Assembly: GCF_018138715.1 (NCBI RefSeq)
Contig: NZ_JAGSHX010000006.1
Span: 3,348,001-3,412,000, forward strand
Source: Streptomyces asiaticus
GTDB taxonomy: Bacteria > Actinomycetota > Actinomycetes > Streptomycetales > Streptomycetaceae
Direction: 5' to 3'
DNA: 64,000 bases
In this document: positions 8,738-17,483 of the stretch, piece after piece
Position numbering within the stretch: the stretch's first letter is position 1
How the letters are laid out: each line of letters starts with the position of its first letter
The notes under the pieces: generated by a model
The model's database searches: none
What the model was told of the DNA's origin: nothing
What the model saw: only the letters and a program-made list of their open reading frames with translations
Position numbers and translations under genes: made by a program

Positions 8738-10101
8738 GCCGCAGAATCCGAATGGCGGGCACTCTGCTCGCCGCCTCCGCGCTCACCATGGGGGCGCTGA
8801 CCGGCGTGGCGTCCGCCCAGGTGGACAGCGGCAGGGCGGCCGCCGCGAAGGTCGACAACCCGTACTCGGGCGCCAAGGTGTATGTGAACCCCGACTGGTC
8901 GGCGAAGGCCGCCGCCGAACCCGGCGGCAGCAAGATCTCCAGCCAGCCGACCGGCATCTGGCTGGACCGGATCGCCGCGATCAACGGCACGGGCGGCGCG
9001 ATGGGGCTGCGCGCCCACCTCGACCGGGCGCTCCAGCAGTCGGGCGGCAGCCCGACCGTCGTCCAGTTGGTGGTCTACGACCTGCCCGGCCGTGACTGCT
9101 CCGCGCTGGCGTCCAACGGCGAGCTCGGCCCGACCGAGATCGACAAGTACAAGACGCAGTTCATCGACCCGATCGCGGCGATCCTCTCCGAGTCCAAGTA
9201 CGCCAACTCGAGTCTGCGGATCGTCAACACGATCGAGGTCGACTCGCTGCCCAACCTGGTCACCAACACCGGCGGCAAGCCCACCGCGACGCCCGAGTGC
9301 GACACGATGAAGGCGAACGGCAACTATGTGAAGGGCGTCGGCTACGCCCTGAACAAGCTGGGCTCGATCGGCAACGTCTACAACTACATCGACGCCGGGC
9401 ACCACGGCTGGATCGGCTGGGACGACAACTTCAACCCCACCGCACAGGTGATCAAGCAGGCGGCGACGGCCGAGGGCAGCACGGTCGACAAGGTGGCCGG
9501 CATCATCACCAACACGGCCAACTTCAGCGCGCTGAAGGAGAACAACTTCACCGTCAACGACTCGGTCAACGGCACCACCGTGCGCCAGTCGAAGTGGGTG
9601 GACTGGAACCGGTACGTGGACGAGCTCTCCTACGCCCAGGCGTTCCGCCAGGAGCTGGTCAGCGTCGGCTTCCCGAGCAACATCGGCGCGCTGATCGACA
9701 CCTCCCGCAACGGCTGGGGCGGCTCGGCCCGGCCCAGCGGCCCCGGCGCGAAGACGGACGTGGACACCTACGTCAACGGCGGGCGCTACGACCGCCGGAT
9801 CCACGTCGGCAACTGGTGCAACCAGTCCGGCGCCGGGCTCGGGGAGCGGCCCAAGGCGGCACCCGCGGCCGGGATCGACGCGTACGTGTGGATGAAGCCC
9901 CCGGGCGAGTCGGACGGCTCGAGCTCCTCGATCCCGAACGACGAGGGCAAGGGCTTCGACCGGATGTGCGACCCGACGTACACCGGCAACCCGCGCAACA
10001 ACAACAACATGTCGGGTGCGCTGCCGAACGCTCCGCTGTCGGGCCACTGGTTCTCGGCCCAGTTCCAGGAGTTGCTGAAGAACGCCTATCCGGCGCTGTA
10101 A
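8734..10101 (+). CDS. Secreted GH6 cellulase (cellobiohydrolase/endoglucanase)
   Basis: A 455-aa exported GH6 enzyme. The signal peptide MAGTLLAASALTMGALTGVA is followed directly by the catalytic domain. Family landmarks are VNPDW, VVYDLPGRDCSALASNGE (catalytic/assisting Asp and disulfide Cys), NTIEVDSLPNL, GHHGWIGW, and the C-terminal DAYVWMKPPGESDG. It has no cellulose-binding module, unlike many family members. Translation is coupled to GH5 by an ATGA overlap, and its AAGGGA ribosome-binding site lies inside the GH5 3' end. The pair is controlled from the CebR box at 7509. With GH48 acting from the other chain end, these three enzymes form a compact exo/endo set. Confidence 0.93.
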   Translation: MSRRIRMAGTLLAASALTMGALTGVASAQVDSGRAAAAKVDNPYSGAKVYVNPDWSAKAAAEPGGSKISSQPTGIWLDRIAAINGTGGAMGLRAHLDRALQQSGGSPTVVQLVVYDLPGRDCSALASNGELGPTEIDKYKTQFIDPIAAILSESKYANSSLRIVNTIEVDSLPNLVTNTGGKPTATPECDTMKANGNYVKGVGYALNKLGSIGNVYNYIDAGHHGWIGWDDNFNPTAQVIKQAATAEGSTVDKVAGIITNTANFSALKENNFTVNDSVNGTTVRQSKWVDWNRYVDELSYAQAFRQELVSVGFPSNIGALIDTSRNGWGGSARPSGPGAKTDVDTYVNGGRYDRRIHVGNWCNQSGAGLGERPKAAPAAGIDAYVWMKPPGESDGSSSSIPNDEGKGFDRMCDPTYTGNPRNNNNMSGALPNAPLSGHWFSAQFQELLKNAYPAL

Positions 10102-10125
10102 CCGCACGACCCGTCCCCTGAGATG

Positions 10126-10164
10126 CGGGGCCGGTGGACGCGCACGCGCGCTCCGCCGGCCCCG
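10126..10164. terminator. Hairpin terminator between convergent GH6 and GntR genes
   Basis: Arms 10126-10138 and 10152-10164 pair over 13 bp (one G-U) around a 13-nt loop. It lies just after the GH6 stop and beyond the end of the leftward GntR gene. There is no U-tract, as is usual in Streptomyces. Confidence 0.6.
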
Positions 10165-10236
10165 TCGGCGTATCAAGCCGCGCGTCTGGAGGAGCGCCAT
10201 TTCAGCAGGGGCGCTGGGTGCGGGGCAGCACCGCGG

Positions 10237-10914
10237 TCACTGTGCTGCGCCGTGCTCCGCGCTTGCTCGCAATGCCTGCGATGTCCGGTCGATGTGCTGG
10301 GCGAGCAGATCGGAAGCAAGGTCGGCGTCTCGCGCGACCGCCGCGTTCAGCAGCGCCTGGTGCTCACCGGCGACGTCACGGTCGTAGTCGTGGCCGATGG
10401 GCACGGACCAGCGCCGGTAGATGGTGGCGGCGTCCCGCAAGGACAGGGCGACCCCGAGCAAACGGGTATTGGCACAGCCTTCCAGCAGGCTCTGATGGAA
10501 ACGCTCGTGGACGCCGAACCAGGCCGTGTTGGCCTTGCTGCCGCCGTCAGCCAGCGGCCGAGTCGCCGCCAGGTGGTGATGGGCGGCCACCGCACCGGCT
10601 TCCCACGCCAGGTCGCCACGCTGAATCGACAGACGCAGTGCCGCGCACTCGATCTCGATGCGCGCCTCGGTGAGTTCCTCCAGGTCTGTGAGCGAGAGCG
10701 TCACGACGTGGAAGCCCTGCTGCGGCACGGCGACGACCAGCCCCTGTGCCGCCAGCCGCGTCAGTGCTTCGCGGATCACGGACTGACTGGCGGAGAAACG
10801 CGTCGCCATCTCCACCAACCGCAAGCGTCGGCCGGGCTCCAGAGTGCCGTCGAAGATCTCCTCACGCACCCGCGCGTAGACCGCTCCCGTTCGCGTTTCC
10901 CGCTCGTTCGTCAC
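10237..10914 (-). CDS. GntR-family (FadR/FCD) transcriptional regulator
   Basis: A 225-aa regulator with an N-terminal winged helix (VYARVREEIFDGTLEPGRRL, then SQSVIREALTRLAAQGLV) and a C-terminal all-helical FCD ligand domain (ARIEIECAALRLSIQRGD, HERFHQSLLEGC, EHQALLNAAVARD). The His and Asp residues typical of metal-supported carboxylate binding in FCD proteins are present. It is divergent from the ring-cleavage genes with a 111-bp intergenic region, so it is the likely local repressor, responding to an aromatic acid or a pathway intermediate (inference). An 8-bp palindrome TATCGATA at 10950-10957 is a possible half of its operator. Confidence 0.85.
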   Translation of the reverse strand: MTNERETRTGAVYARVREEIFDGTLEPGRRLRLVEMATRFSASQSVIREALTRLAAQGLVVAVPQQGFHVVTLSLTDLEELTEARIEIECAALRLSIQRGDLAWEAGAVAAHHHLAATRPLADGGSKANTAWFGVHERFHQSLLEGCANTRLLGVALSLRDAATIYRRWSVPIGHDYDRDVAGEHQALLNAAVARDADLASDLLAQHIDRTSQALRASAEHGAAQ

Positions 10915-11025
10915 CTGACGAGTCTATCAAAATCGCGAACCACGAGGAGTATCGATAATACGCCGTGTTCTCGTTAAGGTGAGTGAACGCTGCTGGCAGG
11001 AGCAAGTCGAGCAGGAGGAATCGCC

Positions 11026-11886
11026 ATGCGCATTGCCACTCTTCATGGACGGGTCGTCCTTCGCCGCGGTGAAGGCCATGTGGACGTCGCGACGGCGAGC
11101 GAGGGGCGCTTCGGCCCCGATCCGCAGGCGGTCTACGGGGACTGGGAGGCGTTCGCCTCCTGGGCTCGGGCCCACCTGTCCGGGGGCGCGCACATGGCCG
11201 CCCCGGCCCCGACGAACACCGAGGTCCGCTGGGGACCGCCGGTCCCACGGCCGGCTCAGATCTTCGCCATCGGCCTCAACTACCGTGACCACGTGGCCGA
11301 ATCAGGGCTGTCCATTCCGGACGAGCTAGCTGTCTTCACCAAGTTCGCATCGTCCCTGACCGGCCATCGAGCGCGGGTCGCCCTGCCCGAGGGCAGCGTC
11401 GACTGGGAAGCGGAACTGGTCGTCGTCATCGGCCGGCGCGCACATCACGTCTCCCGGGCCACCGCCTGGTCCCACGTCGCCGGCCTCACCATCGGCCAGG
11501 ATCTTTCCGAGCGACGGCTCCAACTGACCGGACCCGCACCACAGTTCTCGCTGGGCAAGTCCTATCCCGGCTTCGCGCCGATCGGCCCCGAGCTGGTCAC
11601 CGTCGACGAGTTCGACGACCCCGACGACCTGGAGCTGGGCTGCCGGCTCGAAAGCGGCGAAGTACTACAGAAGAGCCGCACCAGCCAGATGATCTTCGAC
11701 GTGCCGGAACTGATCGTCCGGCTCTCGGCCGTCTGCCCGCTGCTGCCCGGCGACCTTGTCTTCACCGGCACCCCGGCGGGGGTCGGCGGCGCCCGCAACC
11801 CCCAGGAGTTCCTCACCCCCGGCGACGAACTCCTGACGTGGATCGAGAGGATCGGCACCCTGCGGACCTCGCTGCACGCGTCCTGA
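11026..11886 (+). CDS. Fumarylacetoacetate hydrolase (FAH) family enzyme
   Basis: A 286-aa FAH-fold enzyme with an N-terminal ~65-residue accessory part and the catalytic domain from AIGLNYRDHVAESG. The metal-binding acidic residues are visible in DWEAELVVVIGR and GQDLSERRLQ; the C-terminal FTGTPAGVGGARNPQEFL is diagnostic. Family members act as hydrolases, hydratases or decarboxylases on 2-oxo-acid enol products. Because the next genes encode an extradiol dioxygenase and a flavin hydroxylase, it most likely processes the ring-fission product (inference). AGGAGG precedes ATG 11026. Confidence 0.88.
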   Translation: MRIATLHGRVVLRRGEGHVDVATASEGRFGPDPQAVYGDWEAFASWARAHLSGGAHMAAPAPTNTEVRWGPPVPRPAQIFAIGLNYRDHVAESGLSIPDELAVFTKFASSLTGHRARVALPEGSVDWEAELVVVIGRRAHHVSRATAWSHVAGLTIGQDLSERRLQLTGPAPQFSLGKSYPGFAPIGPELVTVDEFDDPDDLELGCRLESGEVLQKSRTSQMIFDVPELIVRLSAVCPLLPGDLVFTGTPAGVGGARNPQEFLTPGDELLTWIERIGTLRTSLHAS

Positions 11887-11948
11887 CCGTCCGCCACTCC
11901 CTCCGACACAGCATCCGAAGCCATCCGTCCCGCATCTGGGAGCCCGTC

Positions 11949-12902
11949 ATGCCACTGCACCGTCTGACCCGGATCACCATGGGCGTGCCGAACGTCGAGC
12001 AGACGGCCGACTACTACCGAGAGTTCGGGCTCAGCCCGTCGCACACGGACGAAGGCACGAACAGCACGATCCACACCCTGGCCACCATCGACAGCGGCGA
12101 CCAACTCCGCATAGTCGAGACACCACGACGGTGCCTTCTCGAACTCGAAGTGGGCGCCGATGACCCCGACGACCTTGCCCGCATCGCAGCCCGCCTCGAC
12201 CGTCTCGGGATCCCCGTCGAGCGCACTGCGGACACGGTCAGCGCCCGCGACTCCGGCACCGAGGTCATGGTTCGTGTTGGGATCTCCCCACGACACGCAC
12301 AGACACCCACGCCCGCCCCGGTCTTCAACGCACCGGGGGTGACCCCGCGACTGCACGAGCGCGCCCCCGGGATCCTGCGTGAGCAGCCGGTGCGGCCCCG
12401 GAAACTGGGGCACGTCGTGCTCGGCTCCACCGACCAGGAGTTCTCACAGCGGTTCTTCCAGGAGGGCATCGGGTTCAAGATCAGCGACACCGTGCCGGGG
12501 CTCGCCGCGTTCATGCGCTGTTCCACCGACCACCACAACGTTCTCGTGCAGCAGTCGCCCGTCGCGTTTCTGCACCACACCTCCTGGCAGGTCGACGACG
12601 TTGACGAGGTCGGCCGGGGCGCCACCGTGATGCTGGAGGCCGATCCCGACCGGCACACCTGGGGGCTGGGCCGGCATTTCATCGGCTCGAACTTCTTCTG
12701 GTACCTGAAGGACCCCGCAGGCAACTTCTCCGAGTACTACTCCGACCTCGACTGCATCGTCGACGACGCCCTGTGGAAGCCCGGCGTGTGGGAGGGCGCG
12801 AAGGCACTGTGGGCCTGGGGGCCGCCCCCGCCGCCCTCGTTCCTCGCGCCGGAGGACCTGGCCGGGCTGATGACCGGCGCCCACTCCACGTCGCGAGACT
12901 AG
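11949..12902 (+). CDS. Type I extradiol ring-cleavage dioxygenase (VOC superfamily)
   Basis: A 317-aa protein of two vicinal-oxygen-chelate modules. The N-terminal module (ITMGVPNVEQTADYYREFG) is structural. The C-terminal module has a full 2-His-1-carboxylate iron site: His in KLGHVVLGS, His in HHTSWQVDD, and Glu in NFSEYYSDLD. It should open a catechol-type ring next to the hydroxyls. The linker between modules is short and Pro-rich, and the tail is Trp/Pro-rich (WAWGPPPPPS), as in BphC-like enzymes of actinomycetes. ATG 11949 is preferred to the in-frame ATG at 11838, which would overlap the FAH gene. Substrate is unknown. Confidence 0.85.
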   Translation: MPLHRLTRITMGVPNVEQTADYYREFGLSPSHTDEGTNSTIHTLATIDSGDQLRIVETPRRCLLELEVGADDPDDLARIAARLDRLGIPVERTADTVSARDSGTEVMVRVGISPRHAQTPTPAPVFNAPGVTPRLHERAPGILREQPVRPRKLGHVVLGSTDQEFSQRFFQEGIGFKISDTVPGLAAFMRCSTDHHNVLVQQSPVAFLHHTSWQVDDVDEVGRGATVMLEADPDRHTWGLGRHFIGSNFFWYLKDPAGNFSEYYSDLDCIVDDALWKPGVWEGAKALWAWGPPPPPSFLAPEDLAGLMTGAHSTSRD

Positions 12903-12912
12903 GCGGGCATCC

Positions 12913-14610
12913 ATGAAGTCCACATCCCCCCAACCGGCTCTCACGCACGCCGACGTCGTCATCGTCGGCGCCGGCCCGGTCGGGATGACCTGCGCACTGC
13001 TCCTGGCGAAGCAGGATCACACCGTCATCGTGCTGGAGCGCTGGCCTGCCCCGTACGCCCGTCCCCGCGCTGTCCACTTCGACGATGAAGTCGCCCGCCT
13101 GCTCGCGAACGCCGGCATCGGCGAGAAGACCGCCGCCCTGACCGAGCCGGCCGACACCTACGAGTGGCGGAACGCCCGGGGAGAGACACTGCTTTCCTTC
13201 GACTGGACCGGACCGGGGCCGTCCGGCTGGCCGAAGGCGTTGATGATGTACCAGCCCGACCTCGAACAGACCCTTGCCGATGCCGCTTCCACGTCGGCAC
13301 ACATCACCGTCCTGCGTGGCCACGAAGCCGTGAGCCTGACAGAGCACCCCGACCACGTCGAGGTGACCAGCCAGGCACAGGACGGTACCCGGCACACCGT
13401 CAGTGGTTCCTACGTCGTCGGCTGCGATGGCGCCAACAGCTTCGTCCGCGGCTACCTTCCCCACGGGACGACGGACCTCGGCTTCTTCTACGACTGGCTC
13501 ATCGTCGACGTGCGGCCCCACGAGCACCGCGCATGGAACCCCGTCAACCTTCAGCTCTGCGATCCACGGCGGCCGACCACCGTCGTCTCCGGCGGGCCCG
13601 GTCGACGCCGCTGGGAATTCATGCGCATGCCCGGCGAGACCATCGACGAACTCAATACGGAGGAAACCACCTGGCGCCTGCTCGCGGATTGGGACCTCAA
13701 CCCGGGAAACTGCGATCTCGAACGACACGCCGTCTACACGTTCCAGGCCCGGTGGGCAGACACCTGGCGAGCGGGCCGACTGCTCCTCGCCGGTGACGCC
13801 GCCCACCTCATGCCACCCTTCGCCGGACAAGGTATGGGCTCCGGCATCCGCGACGCGGCCAACCTCGGCTGGAAACTCTCCCTCGTCCTCGATGGCCACG
13901 CCGACGCGGCGCTCCTGGACACCTACGGCACCGAACGCGCCGCGCACATCCAGCATGCCATCGGCATGTCCGTCGAACTCGGCAAGGTCATCTGTGTCAC
14001 CGACCCGGCGGCAGCCGCTCGACGCGATGCCCACATGATCAGCCAGGGCGCCGATCCGGCGAAGATTCTCCCTCCGCTGCCGCCTCCCAGGCTCACCAGC
14101 GGTGTCCTCCACGGCCCTGGGTCGGGCCGGCTGAGTACGCAGGCACGCGTCCGCCGACAAGCGACCACCGGACTGTTGGACGACGTCGTGGGCGGCCGGT
14201 TCGTGGTCGCGGCCACAGCCGACCCGCGCACGTTCCTCACAGAGCGTCAACTCGCTTTCCTGGATGCTGTCGGGACTTCCTTCGTCCGGTTCGTCGAACC
14301 CGGAACGAGTCCCCTCGGCGACATCGACACCGAAGACATCGACCATGTCTACCTGCCGCATTTCGCGGAAGCAGGCCACGGTGCCGCTGTGGTGCGACCC
14401 GATCATTACGTGTTCGGCACCGCAATACAGCTGGGCGGCCTGGGAGCGGTCATCGACGAACTGCAACGCCAACTGAGTGCCCGGAAGGCTGCCGGCGAAC
14501 CGGCACGGCCCACCGGCGGGTCCAGCACCTGGGAAAGCTCCCATCAGGCAACTGTGAGACCGGGCGGGCAGAACTCCGCGAAACCGGCTGACGAGAGGCA
14601 CGACTCATGA
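12913..14610 (+). CDS. FAD-dependent aromatic hydroxylase, MhpA/PheA-like
   Basis: A 565-aa class A flavoprotein monooxygenase. It has the Rossmann motif VIVGAGPVGMTCALLL, the YVVGCDGANSFVR (DG) motif, and AGDAAHLMPPFAGQGMGSG for FAD ribityl/phosphate contacts, plus a C-terminal thioredoxin-like region of the phenol-hydroxylase group. Such enzymes add an ortho hydroxyl using NAD(P)H and oxygen, making a catechol for the dioxygenase encoded just upstream. The last ~35 residues are hydrophilic and low-complexity. Its TGA overlaps the ATG of the amidohydrolase gene, so the two are co-translated. Confidence 0.88.
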   Translation: MKSTSPQPALTHADVVIVGAGPVGMTCALLLAKQDHTVIVLERWPAPYARPRAVHFDDEVARLLANAGIGEKTAALTEPADTYEWRNARGETLLSFDWTGPGPSGWPKALMMYQPDLEQTLADAASTSAHITVLRGHEAVSLTEHPDHVEVTSQAQDGTRHTVSGSYVVGCDGANSFVRGYLPHGTTDLGFFYDWLIVDVRPHEHRAWNPVNLQLCDPRRPTTVVSGGPGRRRWEFMRMPGETIDELNTEETTWRLLADWDLNPGNCDLERHAVYTFQARWADTWRAGRLLLAGDAAHLMPPFAGQGMGSGIRDAANLGWKLSLVLDGHADAALLDTYGTERAAHIQHAIGMSVELGKVICVTDPAAAARRDAHMISQGADPAKILPPLPPPRLTSGVLHGPGSGRLSTQARVRRQATTGLLDDVVGGRFVVAATADPRTFLTERQLAFLDAVGTSFVRFVEPGTSPLGDIDTEDIDHVYLPHFAEAGHGAAVVRPDHYVFGTAIQLGGLGAVIDELQRQLSARKAAGEPARPTGGSSTWESSHQATVRPGGQNSAKPADERHDS

Positions 14611-16268
14611 GTCACGACCCCCGCCCGACAGATGAGAACACGTCCGAGGAGGACATCGGCGACACCGGCACGGTGGAGTCCGAGACGGAGCGAGCCGAGG
14701 CGACGACGGCCTCGAAGGGCAGTACACGCCGCACTCTTCTCAAGAGGGTCGGGCTCGGCGCGGTCCTGATCGGCTCGGGCGCGTTCGGCCGGGAGGCGGT
14801 CGCGCGCGTGATGGCCCCCGACGTGCCGGCCAGGACGCTCGGGAGCGATGCCGCCGACATGCGCATCGACAACGTCACGATCGTGGATCCACTCAACGGC
14901 AGCCGGACCCGCGGCCGGTCGATCGTCCTGCGCAACGGACACATCGCGTCGGTCTTCTCCAGCGGCGATGCACCTGCGGAGACCTCAATGCGCGTCATCG
15001 AAGGCGCCGGACGGTACGCGGTTCCGGGCTACAACGAGATGCACACCCACGTCCTTCAGAAGACGGACACGCGGTTGGCGTACGCGACGATGCTCGCCCA
15101 GGGCGTGACGGGCATGCGGCAGATGCAGGGTTCGGAGGACATACTGACCTACCGCGCCGAGCAGCGCCTGGGCCTGACCGAACACGCACCGAGGCCACTG
15201 GGGATACCGGGCGGCCTCCTGCTGCCGTTCAACGCCGGTTCCACCGACGACGTCCGGGAGGAGATCGCCCGGCAGTGGGACCAGGGCGCGGACTTCATCA
15301 AGATGATCCTGACGGAGCGGGATGTGTTCTTCGCCGCGATCGAGGCCGCGCACAAGCGCGGTATGCGCATCGCCGGACACCTGCCGCCGGCCATCCGGAT
15401 TGAGGAAGCCTCCGAACAGGGCTTCGACTCGATCGAGCACCTCGGGACGGGCTCGAACGTCTTCTTATCCCTCTCGACCACTCCGGACAAGCTCTGGGAA
15501 CAGCAGGACACAAAGTTGCCAATACCGGGCTGGCTGGCCGGACTGCCAGGCGCCGGTGAGGTGTTCGACCGCTTCTTCAAAGACAAGCTGATCTCCTCCG
15601 TCGGCAGGGCCGAGCCGGACGATCCCAGCGTGGTGCTCCTCAAGAAGGCGCTGTCCACGTACTCGGAGGAGCGGGCGACCGAACTGGGCGACATGTTCGC
15701 CCGGAACAGGACATGGCAGTGCCCCACGCTGGCCAACCTGCGCTCGAAGTACCGACTCGACGACCCGGAGTTCCGGTCCGACCCGTGGCTGAAGAAAATG
15801 CCCGCCGATGAGCGCAGGAAAAAGCTGGCCGACATCGACACCTACGAGGCCCTGCACCCCGAAGTGCGGGACATCAACCATCAGTACTACGACCGGGTCA
15901 TCCAGACGATCGGCATCTGGTCCAAGGCCGGTGCCCCCTTAATGGCAGGCACCGACACCTCAGGCCGCGCCGTGGCCAACACCATCCAGCACGAGTTCCG
16001 CGAACTCGCCAGAGCGGGGCTCACACCGCTCGAGGTCCTGCGTACGGCGACGACCGCTCCGGCCACCTACCTCGGACTCGCCCACCGCATGGGCCGGGTC
16101 GTGGAGGACATGGAAGCCGACTTCCTGCTCCTCGACGCGGATCCCCTCGACTCCGTCGACAACCTCGGCGCCATCTCGATGGTCGTGCGCGCGGGCCACG
16201 CCTTCACCTCCGAGGACCTCACGGCGACCGTCGACAAGCTGCTGCGCGCACAGGAGAAGAACGGCTGA
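14607..16268 (+). CDS. Tat-exported amidohydrolase-superfamily enzyme
   Basis: A 553-aa protein with an acidic 38-residue N-terminus, then a twin-arginine signal (STRRTLLKRVGLGAVLIG, residues ~39-56), so the catalytic domain should act outside the membrane. Metal-site landmarks of imidazolonepropionase-like amidohydrolases are the HTH at 146-148, DFIKMIL (Lys), AGHLPP, IEHLG and AGTDTSG (final Asp). The usual D before HxH is replaced in NEMHTH. It overlaps the hydroxylase by ATGA. Within the operon it may cleave an amide or ester from an extracellular aromatic conjugate and so feed the ring-cleavage enzymes; that role is inference. Confidence 0.85.
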   Translation: MSHDPRPTDENTSEEDIGDTGTVESETERAEATTASKGSTRRTLLKRVGLGAVLIGSGAFGREAVARVMAPDVPARTLGSDAADMRIDNVTIVDPLNGSRTRGRSIVLRNGHIASVFSSGDAPAETSMRVIEGAGRYAVPGYNEMHTHVLQKTDTRLAYATMLAQGVTGMRQMQGSEDILTYRAEQRLGLTEHAPRPLGIPGGLLLPFNAGSTDDVREEIARQWDQGADFIKMILTERDVFFAAIEAAHKRGMRIAGHLPPAIRIEEASEQGFDSIEHLGTGSNVFLSLSTTPDKLWEQQDTKLPIPGWLAGLPGAGEVFDRFFKDKLISSVGRAEPDDPSVVLLKKALSTYSEERATELGDMFARNRTWQCPTLANLRSKYRLDDPEFRSDPWLKKMPADERRKKLADIDTYEALHPEVRDINHQYYDRVIQTIGIWSKAGAPLMAGTDTSGRAVANTIQHEFRELARAGLTPLEVLRTATTAPATYLGLAHRMGRVVEDMEADFLLLDADPLDSVDNLGAISMVVRAGHAFTSEDLTATVDKLLRAQEKNG

Positions 16269-16300
16269 GGAGCGCGGCCGATGCGCCACTTGGTGTAGAC

Positions 16301-16429
16301 ATGCCGATGTCGTTGCCGGTAAGCCGATTGCCCTCGGGGAACGGGAAATTCGTCGTGATCACGTTTTACATCGTCACCGCGGTCATAGCGGTAGTCACCG
16401 GCGCGGTGGTGTCCACTTGTTCGGCGTGA
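16301..16429 (+). CDS. Possible 42-aa single-span membrane peptide
   Basis: A short frame starting MPMSLPVSRLPSG and then a hydrophobic helix (VVITFYIVTAVIAVVTGAVV) ending CSA. It has no good ribosome-binding site. It may be real, or the 5' piece of a broken gene continued in another frame by the next small frame. Not recognised. Confidence 0.3.
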   Translation: MPMSLPVSRLPSGNGKFVVITFYIVTAVIAVVTGAVVSTCSA

Positions 16430-16472
16430 CCTCAGCCCGAGGGCAGCGCTGCTGGCCACCGGGTGTCTTGCC

Positions 16473-16664
16473 GTGGCCGTGTGCGCCGGCTGGGTGCTGG
16501 CGCTCTTCCATGTGCTGATCGGTTGTGCGGTCGGGCTGGTGGCCTATCTGGTCATGCGCCGACGACTGACGGGCATCCAGGCGGTGGTGGTCGGTGGCAT
16601 CGGTTACGTCGTCGGCACACTGCTGTCAGTCGTTGCTCTGATGATTGCCCTCAGCGGTATGTAG
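16473..16664 (+). CDS. Possible 63-aa membrane protein
   Basis: A GTG-started frame with two hydrophobic helices separated by MRRRLTG: AGWVLALFHVLIGCAVGLVA and VVVGGIGYVVGTLLSVVALM. The frame is open upstream to 16395 without a better start. That upstream part also reads as protein-like, which suggests either a missed start or a frameshifted relic joined to the preceding small frame. Its 3' end overlaps the antisense end of the ATPase gene by 39 bp. Function unknown. Confidence 0.35.
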   Translation: MAVCAGWVLALFHVLIGCAVGLVAYLVMRRRLTGIQAVVVGGIGYVVGTLLSVVALMIALSGM

Positions 16665-17129
16665 AGCGTCTTGGTGCGGTCCATGCTCCTCCCCTTGAGC
16701 GAGCAGGTCGACCCACACGACTTTGCCCCAGCGGCGGTAGTCCACGCCCCATTCGTGCGCGACGGCTTCCACGATGAGGAGCCCCCGACCCGTCTCCATG
16801 TTGCCGTCCGGCCGCTGTGGGGTCGGCATTGAGCGGGACTTATCGCTGACGGCGAGCCGCACCCGGTCGCCTTCCGCGCGGACGACGATGACGCGCATGA
16901 CGTCACGCCCGCTGTGCCGCACCGCATTGGAGACGAGTTCCGAGATAATCAATATCCCAGGGTCGACGAGATGGCAGAGCCCCCAGGTACTCAAGGCCGC
17001 GTTGACAAGTTGACGGGCGCGAACTGCCGACTCCTCTTCGCAGGGGAGCGTCTGGCTATAGCCGGGGGCTCCAATGGCATGGGGAGCCGGGGGCTCGTTC
17101 GCGCTCAGCACGTCGCTCCCAACGATCAC
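16626..17129 (-). CDS. Anti-sigma-factor-like ATP-binding protein (HATPase_c_2)
   Basis: A 167-aa GHKL ATPase of the RsbW/SpoIIAB type. The N box is ISELVSNAVRHSG, the G1 region is VRLAVSDKSRSMP, and G2 is ETGRGLLIVEAVAHEWGVD. It has no sensor or phospho-acceptor domain, so it is a stand-alone kinase/anti-sigma-type switch. In Streptomyces such proteins commonly sit beside an XRE regulator and a DUF397 protein, as here (divergent genes at 17484 and 18350), forming a WhiJ-type module. The GTG start at 17129 overlaps the stop of a 29-codon upstream frame (GTGA). Base composition looks less G+C-rich than the flanks. Confidence 0.8.
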   Translation of the reverse strand: MIVGSDVLSANEPPAPHAIGAPGYSQTLPCEEESAVRARQLVNAALSTWGLCHLVDPGILIISELVSNAVRHSGRDVMRVIVVRAEGDRVRLAVSDKSRSMPTPQRPDGNMETGRGLLIVEAVAHEWGVDYRRWGKVVWVDLLAQGEEHGPHQDALHTAEGNHQSND

Positions 17130-17215
17130 TCCCAGAGAAGTAACTCTCGAACGTTTTTCGGATTGGCGGCGACAGAAACGCGCATGCGCTTCAGCTCGGT
17201 AATGACAGCGGCCAT
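17126..17215 (-). CDS. Possible 29-aa leader frame coupled to the ATPase gene
   Basis: Begins MAAVITELKRMRVSVAA after a GGAAGG site and ends LLLWE. Its TGA overlaps the GTG of the ATP-binding protein, so ribosomes could pass from one to the other. A start five codons upstream (ATG 17230) is also in frame. No family is recognised; expression is unproven. Confidence 0.4.
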   Translation of the reverse strand: MAAVITELKRMRVSVAANPKNVRELLLWE

Positions 17216-17483
17216 GTAACTGCCTTCCATCACTGAGAAGTTGCTGGGCAGATGGGTTTTCGGGGCGCAGAGATCGGCTGGTTCCCGCCGCCGCCCCAAC
17301 CCGGCCCTCGGTGACTCAACTACTGTTCTGCACTTGCGATCTAACTTGCAAGCTAACGTGCCGCTATCGTGAAAGTGGTACATGCCTCGGCGTCAACAGG
17401 GGCTGTTTCAAGGGGATCTGGTGATGGCAGACTCGGCACAGCAGCGTGCCGGGGCCTGGCAGAGGCACGTGGAGGGAACACAG

